DNA of 64,000 bases from positions 14,088,683-14,152,682 of the forward strand of contig JASXTE010000002.1 in assembly GCA_030280995.1 (NCBI GenBank). Direction: 5' to 3'. The translations under genes and the position numbers were made by a program. Below are positions 55,609 through 64,000 of the stretch, one piece after another; the stretch's first letter is position 1; the number at the start of each line of letters is the position of its first letter. The DNA is from Hemileia vastatrix. Lineage: Eukaryota > Basidiomycota > Pucciniomycetes > Pucciniales > Zaghouaniaceae. Below the pieces are notes generated by a model. It saw only the letters and a list, made by a program, of their open reading frames with translations, was not told the origin of the DNA and did not search any database.

Positions 55609-56410
55609 ATGTCATCAAAAGACCTTGCTGTCCCATTTGAACTTTGCACCAAATACCAAGTACCTTGTCTGATTTCTAACCATGGTCTTCCTGGAAGAAC
55701 TTTCTGTGATCATTTCAGGATTAAGAGAATCAAGTGTACTTGTCCAATTATTCCTTCCAGAAATAATGTATATACTGGACCAGCTTCCCTTCCTGATACA
55801 ACAATACCTAAAAAAAGACTATCCAAAAATCTCACCTTCTTTCAAAACATAAAGGCCAAAACAGCTTCTTTGTCTAAAAATCTTAATCCTGAGGTTCCTT
55901 CTGCATCTCAAGATCATAATCATATTTTGCCAGTATCACCGTTTGGATTTTCTGAAACAATACATCCTGGCTCAAGAAGTTATTCCTTTATTTTAAAATT
56001 AGTAATCCTCCTACTAATTCCAAATCCAACTAATATCTCTTCCATCTCCTAATTTTCTCCTAAGCTATTGAAGTCAACAATTCAGATGATATTCTCCAGG
56101 TGCAGAAAGATTACATTCATCACTATTCTAAGCTTCATAGATACCTCTTTCTTGATTTTTGTGATGATATGAAGAGTAAATGTTTAACTTATTTTCAAGA
56201 AACCTCTGCTAATAATACTAATGATTTAATGAAGAGATGAATTTTATGCAAAGTTTTGATAATGATTTTGAAAGATTTGAAAGAGATTATTTATTTTTCT
56301 TGTCTCCTCTTCTTTTTAAATTTTATACTTTAATTCTTTTTGGTGCTGATAACTGTTATTTTCTAGTTGATTTAACTCATTCAAATTGTCTTTTAATTGT
56401 CATATTTTGA
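55609..56410 (+). pseudogene. aORF-c: antisense cysteine-cluster gene of family 2
   Basis: Antisense to its host element, starting at the ATG at 55609, 148 bases from the 3' LTR. Cys 13, 20, 33 and 43 fall on the same spacing as aORF-b (X6, X12), with Phe at residues 10 and 36 where the other two Cys would be. The basic run RIKRIK sits in the second half, as in aORF-b. The first exon is open to 56052. An intron or frame change near 56045-56070 leads to a helical segment (about 56060-56290) containing KDYIHHYSKLHRYLFLDF and FMQSFDNDFERFERDYLF with one stop. Homologous to the remnant at 25600-25470. Confidence 0.6.
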
Positions 56411-57040
56411 AATAAATTTTTAATAACCATATTTGCCTGGTGATGATTCCACCACTGAGAGAAAGGTTTGAATCTCTTCAGATTCTCCTCTACCAGCTTC
56501 TACCTTTTTCACAGGATGAGAGAGTGGGCCTTCCTAACGAACAAAATAATTTTGATTTCATTCCCATTGGGCTTCCCCCTGGGCCATATACTATGATTCC
56601 ATTCTTACCATAAGGTCCTCCAAGATACACCTAAATAGTCTACCAAAGATATTAGCTAAATACAAATCCTATCCTTCATCTAAGATTCAGCATCACAACA
56701 TTCAAATAAATTTCCAACCCTTTAAAATAACTCCTAAACTTTAACAGAATTCTTAATTTTACCAGAAATTTATGGAACCTATATTTTCAGCCTTTAACAA
56801 TCTTCATCAATAACCTTTAAAAATATGCATCTTCCTTTAATCCAAAATAAATTCATTTAATGACATCTTCATTCCCTAAATTTAGTTGCACTGTTTCTAT
56901 CAATGATTGAGTTGTCCAAATGAGTGAGTACCAGTTTGAATACTGATGAGCCAGTGATAAGTTAAAAATTACTGAATTGAATATCCAACTGGATTAAAAT
57001 TTCCTGCTAATATCCTTGAAAAACCAAATTATAATTGATT

Positions 57041-57097
57041 TCCAGTTTATAGTCTTGGTGGACCAAAGAGAAAGTTAGTTGCCCGTTTAATGTCATA
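57041..57097 (-). repeat. GACTTTAAACTGG motif copies in reversed family 2
   Basis: On the minus strand GGTCCACCAAGACTATAAACT (57065-57041 area) and a weaker ACTATGACATTAAACGGG just upstream. Same orientation relative to the element as in Ty3-A and the + family-2 copy. Confidence 0.6.
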
Positions 57098-57098
57098 G

Positions 57099-57873
57099 TG
57101 TCAAGCGCCACGTGACACTCGAGGCAAAAGCAGCTCATTAAATCAATAATATCGAGTCCTAAATCTATACTCGAAGCGCAGAAAGCAATTCTCCATAGCA
57201 ACAGCGATTTTCCTTTGTGTACTTACTATTTAACTGCGCTAGCCTGAACTCTAAATCTAAATTAGTCAATCTCCCAATAGGGTGCCTTAGTCCTTTTCAA
57301 TAAGCGACGCACAGCGCTAGGTTCAACGAAATAGTACAGTAGTAGTTTTCATTAAAGTTTTGTTAATTAATTAAAAAGGGGTAAATTGAGAATGGACGGA
57401 TATTTAGCGAAGAGGGTCTAATTGTATGTTAGTAATGGTCAATGGAATGGGAATTGTGCGATGGAAGGAAAGAGGTCAATGCGAGGAGGAACAAAGGATA
57501 TAAAAGGGGTTGGGTATTTGGTTCAATATTCCTTAGAATAAAATTATAAAATCGTATTTACATTAATAGTGGTAAATCTTTAAAAGTTAAAATCATTGTT
57601 ATTGTATCTTTCTTTTATTTTCTCAATATTCATTTCTAAATCCTAAATCTTTGATTATTGAGTTTCCAACCCTTTGTGAGATTTAAGAATTACTATTACC
57701 TTTGAAACTAGTCTATAATTCTTCTCGAACAAGCCTCGAACCTGTAGCTCTTACTTCAAGCGACCTTTGAATCATTTCCTCGAATCATTCCTCTGTGCTT
57801 CGAAGAAGTCTCTAAATCCCTCATCTCACTTTCAGGAACATCCTCAACCTTGTGCGTAGGTCGTCCGGTGACA
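57099..57873 (+). repeat. Ty3-E 5' LTR
   Basis: Starts TGTCAAGCGCCACGTGACAC and ends TCGTCCGGTGACA. The ends TGTCA/TGACA are inverted. No second copy is in the window, so the boundary rests on termini and position. No clear primer site was recognised after it. Confidence 0.7.
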
Positions 57874-57944
57874 GTATAATTTAATTCTCCGTAGTTCTCA
57901 TTCTTTGCACTACTACGTCCTTTTAGGTGTTTCTAAAATTTTAA

Positions 57945-59090
57945 ATGGCACCTGTCCAACGCACTCCTCCTACGGGCGCTACTACTAGAGCTCGCGCTAG
58001 AGGCAGGCCGACAGCCACATGGTCTGTTTCCCGCACTCACTCTTTGGAACCACTCGACCTTAGGGAACGGCAACATTCAGTTCAATCTGTAGAACACATC
58101 CCACAGGATTTTGAGGATTCTAGTGACAAAGAAGAAGGAGAGGATACAATGCATGAGGCACCATCCGCCCCTGCCAATCACCCTTCTGGCCAATCCTCAG
58201 AACCTGGACCATCTAACTCTCTGGAAGATTTCATGAGACTTTTCATGAAAACCCTTTCAAACCCAACGTCTTCAGAGGGATCTAAGTTCAAAACTCCTTC
58301 TATGAAATCTCCTGACAAATTTGACGGAGATCACCCCGACAGATTGCGACCCTTCTTGCAAACCTGCAAGCTACTGTTCCATAATGACCCTCGAACCTTT
58401 AACAGTAACCGATAAAAGGTTGTCTACGCTTCTTTATTCCTAGCCGGGAAAGCAGCAAGATGTTTCGAACCTTATCTACTCATGCTTTCTTCTACAGAAA
58501 CCCACTTACTTATCAATAATTGGGAAAAGTTCGAAGACCAACTTTTTATGTTGTTTCGGGACCCTAATGAAACGGACAACGCAGAAATTGAACTTGATTT
58601 TCTTCGCATGAGTGATAATGGTAAAGCCTCTGAATATATCTCGAACTTCAGAGCACTTCAAACTCAAGTAGGTTGGAATGATGCTGCCCTTAAGTATCAT
58701 TTCAAGAAAGGACTTCCTTTGAGGATTCTAGATCAATTAAATCTTCACGGTCAGAAGATGACTACTTTAACAGATTTAATGGATCGAACCCTCGAACTTG
58801 ACGGCGTTTATCAAGGACGACTTCAACATCGTCGATATGCCAACAAATCTCAAGGCCTAAATTTTAAATCGGGACCTTCTTCACACCCAGGACCAAATCA
58901 ATCCTCCTCGACTCAATCCAAACCCAATAAGGGAAAGGATAAACCTCGACCAAAAGCTCGACCCCAGGAGATATCAGCAAAGTACTGGATCCTAAAGGGG
59001 AACTTAAAGAAGCTGAGAGGAAGAGACGAGCAGATAATGGGTTATGTATGTATTGTGGGGGTAAGCACAAGTTGGAAGACTGTGTAAAGT
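57945..59090 (+). pseudogene. gag: Ty3-E gag
   Basis: ATG at 57945 (MAPVQRTPPTGATTRARARG), acidic stretch (DSSDKEEGED), then capsid: SPDKFDGDHPDRLRPFLQTC, stop TAA at about 58414 in the same frame (fits Gln CAA to TAA), FLAGKAARCFEPY, AEIELDFLRMSDNGKASEYI and LKYHFKKGLPLRILDQL. A frameshift near 58960 precedes the zinc knuckle, readable in the next frame as CMYCGGKHKLEDC (about 59046-59085). Confidence 0.88.
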
Positions 59091-59808
59091 TGAAGGAAAG
59101 AGAAGATACTAGTTCGAAGTCAAAAAACTAGTAGATAGTTTACTTGTGTGCAAAGCAAACTATCTTATCTCTCCCAGTGCACAGAACCTCCATTTCTTAA
59201 GGACTGAAGTTGCCTTAAACCGCTTGAGATTCATTCTTTTTAAGGAGGATATCCCCTTCAGTTGTCTTATAGACTCTGGAGCTTCAATTTCTTTTGTTAG
59301 TTTATCTTTTGCCTAGAAGCTTAAACTAACATTTACAGATATCGATCGAACCCCAATCTATTTGGTTGAATCAGAGGAACCCAAATATTGGGTAAGTAAG
59401 AAAGTTTTATGGGTTTTCAACTTTCCAAACTTTCCCCCCTTCGAGTGGGAATTATCAGTCTTGGATGCCCCAAGGATGGACGATACCATTCTTGGCCATG
59501 ACTTTTTAACGCATTGGAATCCCAAAATTGATTGGACTAAGGGATTGATCACCCCACAATCTAAGTATATTTCTGATTCTTCAATGCAGGTCAATAGGAA
59601 GTTAAACAACCCGCCTGACAACGTCCTGCTAGAGGACAAGTCTCTGCCAGATGACTTGCAAGCATCTGATCTTTCTCTAAATGAGAAATTGGCTAACCCT
59701 TCTAGCTTGATGACTTCACTCGAAGAGGATTTAAATTGCCTCAAAGAAATCAAATACTGCTCTCACAATACAGGTATCCCCTCGACAGATTCTCTCAAAG
59801 ATGAATAG
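59091..59808 (+). pseudogene. Ty3-E aspartic protease
   Basis: FSCLIDSGASISFVS is the active site (about 59261). A TAG at about 59312 follows (Gln CAG to TAG is the simplest change). ILGHDFLTHWNPKIDW (about 59490) is the usual C-terminal landmark. A linker to RT follows, with a TAG at 59806-59808. Confidence 0.85.
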
Positions 59809-61338
59809 GACGACCAAATTAACGTTGAAGCCATTAAATCAACTCTACCGGAAATCTACCACGATTTCCTTGATGTTTTCTCAATCCGCAAGGCCGATAA
59901 GTTACCACCTCATCGACCCTACGACCATCAAATAAAGTTAATAGGCCCAGTACCTCCAGCAAGTCCTGTCTATTCTTTATCAAAGGACAAATCTCAAGTT
60001 CTTTGAGACTACATTGCAGAGAATGTAGCCAAAGGTTTCATCAGAGCCAGTAAATCTCCAACCGGCTCCCCTGTCCTCTTTGTAAAAAAGAAGGACGGTA
60101 GTCTTAGGTTGTGTGTTGACTATAGAAAGCTCAACACAGTCACGAAGAAGAATGCATATCCTGTTCCTCCTATGTCATTACTTCTTACCCTTTTCAATGG
60201 TGCTAATTTCTTTTCTAAAATTGATCTTAGAGGTGCTTACAATCTGATTTGCATTGCGGAAGGTCATGAACCACTGACTGCAATGCGCACTAGATTTGGT
60301 AGTTTTGAATATTTAGTTATGCCTTTTGGATTATGTAACGCACCTTCAACTTTTCAAACTTTTGTTAATGATATCTTTCAAGATGTTGTTGAACAATTTG
60401 TAGTTGTCTATTTAGATGATATTTTAATATTCTCGAAAACACTAGATGAACATATTCATCATGTTCGACAGGTCCTAAATCGTCTTCGAGATCATGGTCT
60501 CTACGCCAAGCATAATAAATGCGAATTCCACCTCAAATCAATTGATTTTTTGGGTTTTACGTTATCCACTGATGGTTTAGTCATGGATAACAACAAAGTC
60601 CAAAAAATCCTGGAATGGCCTGAGCCCAAAAACATTAAATCGCTCCAAGGATTTTTGGGTTTTGCAAACTTCTATAGGAGATTTATTAAAGATTACTCTA
60701 AAACTATTTCCAATCTTACTTCTCTTCTTAGAAAAGACATCCCTTTTGTTTTTACTTCCACAGCATGAAAGGAATTCGAAGCACTAAAAACGGCTTTCAC
60801 CACAGCCCCAATCCTTCGACATTTTGATCCTTCTGCCTCGACAATAGTTGAGACAGATGCGAGCAATTATGCTATTGCAGGGGTCATCTCCCAATTAAAT
60901 CCTGAAACAAATTTGTTTCATCCTGTTGCTTTTGAGTCACGCAAACTCATAGCCGCAGAATTAAATTATGAAATTCACGACAAAGAGCTTTTAGCTATTA
61001 TCCATTGTCTTAAAAAATGGCGTTCTTTTCTTCTCAGCCTAGATATTCCTTTTCAAATCTTAACAGATCATAATGCTTTGAAATACTTCATGTCTTCTAA
61101 AGTGTTAACCAGGCGTCAAGCCAGGTGGGCTGAATTTTTGTCTGAATTTTCTTTCTCTATTTTCTATCGCCCAGGAAAAAACTGCATTGTCCCAGATATC
61201 TTGTCATGTCGGGACAACGTTTACCCACAGCGGGGGGACGCATTTGCTGACAAGAACCCAGCAAATGTGCAATCAATCTTCAACGAATCAATGTTAATGA
61301 CTCATCAACTTAATTTGATGACAATTCAATCTTTTTGA
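59809..61338 (+). pseudogene. pol: Ty3-E reverse transcriptase and RNase H
   Basis: Canonical Ty3 [80 protein letters not shown] (YLDD intact), [27 protein letters not shown]. RNase H has ETDASNYAIAGVISQ, ELNYEIHDKELLAI and LTDHNALKYF, ending IFYRPGKNCIVPDILS. In-frame stops at about 60005 (CGA to TGA), 60767 and 61337 (both TGG to TGA) are the main lesions. Confidence 0.93.
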
Positions 61339-62778
61339 AATCCACTATCCAACATCCTCGAAGCTCAGTCGAAGGACGAATATTTTTTAGGGTTAAAAGA
61401 CAAAATACTCTCGAAGCAAGGGGCCAAAAGATTTAGTATTGAATCAGGTCTATTAGTCTTCGAAGGTAGAGTAGTCATACCCGACAACAATGAGATAATA
61501 TTATGGATTTTCAACAGTCGACATGATTCTCCATTAGCTGGTCATTTTGGGGTTGATAAAACCTACCAGTTAATAGCGAGGGATTTCTTCTGGCCAGGTA
61601 TGACCAGGGAAATCAAGGCCTATATAAAAGCTTGTTATGAATGTAATAGGAATAAGGCTCCCCGTCACCGGAAGCATGGGTTGCTTCAACCACTTCCTAT
61701 TCCCTCTAAACCTTGGGAATCTTTATCGATGGATTTCATTTCTCAACTTCCTATGACTAATGATTTTGATGCTATATTAGTAATAGTAGATAGATTTTCA
61801 AAAATGTCTATTTTCATTAAAACCACTACTACTGCTACAGCAGAAGATTTGTCAAAATTGTTTCTAGAATATGTATTTTCTAAACACGGCTTACCAAATG
61901 ATATTATTTCAGATAGAGGCTCATTGTTTGTATCCATATTCTGGACCCAACTGTGTCGACAACTCAATATCACGAGGAATCTCTCCACGGCCTATCACCC
62001 TGAAACCGATGGTCAAACAGAAAGAGTTAACCAAATCCTCGAACAATATCTTCGAATGTATGTCAGTTACCAACAAGACGATTGGACCACATGGTTACCA
62101 TTGGCCGAATTTGCTTATAATAACTCGACTCATTCTTCGACACGACAATCTCCCTTTGAAACCATTTATGGACAACATCCTCGATTCAACTCAATCCATG
62201 TAGGAACTAATCATGCTGCAGAACATTATCTTCAAACTATATCACGACTCCAAGAAGAACTTAAAACAAATTTTGAATCAGCGATTCGAAGATACAAGGA
62301 ACAGGCCGACAAACATCGACAATCTGCTCCTTCCTTTAAACCAGGCGACAAAGTATGGCTCGACGCACGAAACATTCAAAAAACACAACCATCAAAGAAA
62401 CTGGCTGAAAAGCGCTTGGGACCGTTCGAAATCGACTCTGAAGTCTCTAAAACTGCATTTCAACTCAAGTTACCTCCTAAATGGCAGGCGATTCACCCTG
62501 TTTTCCATGTATCTCTCCTGGAACTGGCTCGAGAAATATACCCGGGCAAGAACCAACCCCCTCCGGAACCAGTCGAAGTAGAAGATCATCTAGAGTGGGA
62601 AGTAAGCCGTATCCTTGATTCAAGAATACGCAAGGGGAAACTTCAATACCTCGTGGAATGGGAAGGCTTCCTCAATGACTCAGACAAAACATCCTGGGAA
62701 CCAGCCATCAATGTTTCTAATGCCCCTGAACTCCTAAAATCTTTTCATCTTAAATACCCTTTAAAACCAAAACCTTAA
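61339..62778 (+). pseudogene. Ty3-E integrase with chromodomain
   Basis: Open without a stop from 61339 to the TAA at 62776-62778. HHCC domain: H-DSPLAGHFGVDKTY (about 61525) and CYECNRNKAPRH. Core: MDFISQLP (D), ISDRGSLFVS (D) and ETDGQTERVNQILE (E). GPY-type KRLGPFEI (about 62410). C-terminal chromodomain: EVSRILDSRIRKGKLQYLVE, then WEG and TSWEPAINV (about 62590-62720), which in chromoviruses steers integration toward modified histones. Chromodomain aromatic positions (Tyr, Trp, Trp) are present. Confidence 0.93.
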
Positions 62779-63737
62779 AATTTCTTTTATTTTAAATTTT
62801 CTTTTTCTTTTTTTCTTTCTTTCTTTTTCTCATAAAAAAATCTAAAACACCTCTTAAATTTCTTAGCCTTGTTTCTTTTCTTTTTTTCTCTCTTCTTTTT
62901 TCTTTCTTCTCCTTCTATAAAGTTTTCTCAAAAACCAACTAAAAGTAAAATCAAAATTAAAATTAAATAAAATAAAATAAAATAAATAGAATAAACATAA
63001 ATAATAAAATAAAAAAATAATAATAATAATAATAAAATAAAATAAAATAAATAGAATAAACATAAATAATAAAATAAACTAAAAAAACTCTTAAATCTCT
63101 CTAAATATTTTCTTTCTTTTCTTTTTCAATTCTCTAAATACATTCTTTTCTTAAAATTAAAATTCTCTTTAAAAATTTCTTTTCTAAAAATTTATTCTCT
63201 CTTTAAAAACTTTATTTCCTTCGAATCATCAAATCTTGTACGACACGACCATTTCCTCGAACTTAACTTCAACCTCTAAATCTCCCTATAATAATTCTTC
63301 GAAACAAATGATTCTTCTTTTCAAATTCTCTTAAATTCTAAATTCTGTTTTTTTTCTTTTCTTTCTTCTTCCTCTCTTTTCAACTAAAATTTCTTTTAAA
63401 AAAAAAAAAAAAAAATTCTTTCATTAAATCCTCAATTTAACAGACTCATCTCAATCACAAAACCATTTCTTTTTCTCTATCTTTTCTTACATAAAATTTT
63501 CCTTTTAAAAAAACATTAAAACTTCCTTCAATTAAACAACCTTTTTCTTTCTTTAAAATTCTTCTTTCAAAATTCTAAAAATTTTTCATTTTAAACTTCT
63601 TCTTTCTTTTTCTCTCTCTCCCAAATCTTATAAAATTAATAATATTCACCTACAATAAAAAAAAATATAAAATAAAATAAAATAAAATAAAACTAAAATA
63701 CAAATTTTTTTCTACTTCTTTACATCTCTTTTTCATT
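62779..63737. other. Ty3-E post-pol low-complexity region
   Basis: Pyrimidine-rich on the + strand with A-rich tracts. A segment of about 50 bp, ATAGAATAAACATAAATAAT with AAATA repeats around it, occurs twice (about 62960-63020 and 63030-63080). No gene. Confidence 0.6.
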
Positions 63738-64000
63738 TCAAATCTTTTCTTTTAATTTCTCCTGAACCAATCTTTTCATTTTCTCCAAAACTACCCTTAT
63801 CTCCTTCCTGCATTTCTCAAATACCTCCTCCTCTCCTACCGGAACCACCTCTCCAATCTCCAAGAGCTCCTCTGCCACGTCGAAGGAAGCAGCGTCGATA
63901 ATGGTGTCGACTTCCCCACATAACTCTTCCGCAAACCTTACTTGTCGACCTTGACGAGGTTTCTTCGACCACACCTGGTCCAGGGTGTCTTCAGGTTCTT
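63738..64000 (-). CDS. Antisense ORF downstream of Ty3-E pol, partial
   Basis: Open minus-strand frame from the window edge to a stop at 63738, without a usable ATG inside, so the start is beyond 64000. It reads into SKKPRQGRQVRFAEELCGEV and then an acidic, helical tail ending KMKRLVQEKLKEKI. No family recognised and no cysteine cluster visible. Codon composition is CpG-rich like Ty3-E itself. Confidence 0.5.
   Translation of the reverse strand, partial: EPEDTLDQVWSKKPRQGRQVRFAEELCGEVDTIIDAASFDVAEELLEIGEVVPVGEEEVFEKCRKEIRVVLEKMKRLVQEKLKEKI

Larger units (their letters stand above)
54352..57098 (-). mobile_element. Family-2 Ty3 element, reversed, 3' part
   Basis: 3' LTR (55461-54352), purine tract (55475-55462), post-pol region with antisense ORF aORF-c and motif copies at about 57065-57041 and 57097-57075. 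Then Ty3-E cuts in at 57099. Pol should lie beyond Ty3-E, outside the window. It is inserted into Ty3-D. Confidence 0.78.
57099..64000 (+). mobile_element. Ty3-E: chromodomain Ty3 element, partial
   Basis: 5' LTR (57099-57873), gag-pol to 62778, then at least 1.2 kb of post-pol sequence. No 3' LTR before the window ends. It is the best-preserved element here and far richer in CpG (TCGA) than its neighbours, so it is probably the youngest insertion. Sits inside the reversed family-2 element. Confidence 0.9.

Noticed and set aside
61743..62581. Alternative frames overlapping the Ty3-E integrase
   Set aside because: They overlap a long canonical integrase-chromodomain frame and carry no motifs.
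62863..63063. Minus-strand frame rich in Phe, Leu and Tyr
   Set aside because: Arises from A/T-rich simple repeats and has no protein-like composition.

Overview
The window looks like repeat-dominated, AT-rich nuclear DNA of a basidiomycete fungus. A rust (Pucciniales, perhaps Austropuccinia-like) is my best guess, from the Tnp2-type CACTA transposase, the gag/protease style of the Ty3 elements and the short GT-AG introns. The species call is inference. I see no intact housekeeping gene. Almost everything is a transposable element, a piece of one, or a decayed gene carried with them.

Layout. 1-18.1 kb: a minus-strand CACTA (Tnp2) element, transposase at 14.8-18.1 kb and an unrecognised second gene, is split by a long Ty3-type LTR retrotransposon in + orientation (Ty3-A, 542-13467, LTRs of about 1.09 kb). 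Ty3-A has decayed gag, protease, RT/RNase H and integrase, then a 4-kb post-pol region. That region carries conserved hairpins, a recurring motif of about 22 nt and two antisense, intron-containing genes with cysteine clusters. 19.2-22.3 kb: two decayed convergent genes, one unrecognised (+) and one SNF2/Rad5-16-like ATPase (-). 23.7-26.8 kb: post-pol region and 3' LTR of a related but diverged family (family 2). It abuts Ty3-B, a reverse-oriented, 3'-truncated relative of Ty3-A (26.8-32.1 kb). 32.1-35.3 kb: AT-rich DNA with a triplicated segment of about 105 bp.

35.3-51 kb: a minus-strand copia element (copia-B) broken by a + strand copia (copia-A, 36990-46599, 129-bp LTRs, TSD TCTAG). Copia-A is itself split by a 4.5-kb CACTA-like element (41228-45758, TSD CTT), which holds a 197-bp TA-type MITE and a 53-bp tandem array. 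Copia-B also contains a 795-bp (TSD CTA) and a 261-bp (TSD AGT) CACTA-like element. 51.3-64 kb is a second stack: copia-C is interrupted by Ty3-D, Ty3-D by a minus-strand family-2 element (with another antisense cysteine-cluster ORF), and that by a young, nearly intact chromodomain Ty3 element (Ty3-E), which runs off the right edge and also has an antisense ORF downstream of pol.

The most interesting signal is the post-pol region of the Ty3-A/family-2 lineage. It combines antisense genes starting beside the 3' LTR (in aORF-b the cysteine spacing is exactly that of a Zn2Cys6 cluster), RNA-like hairpins with compensatory changes shared between diverged families, and about 20 copies of one short motif. 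This looks like a regulatory module carried by the retrotransposons. In-frame stops in the coding remnants are mostly explained by C:G to T:A transitions, consistent with a RIP-like or methylation-deamination process.
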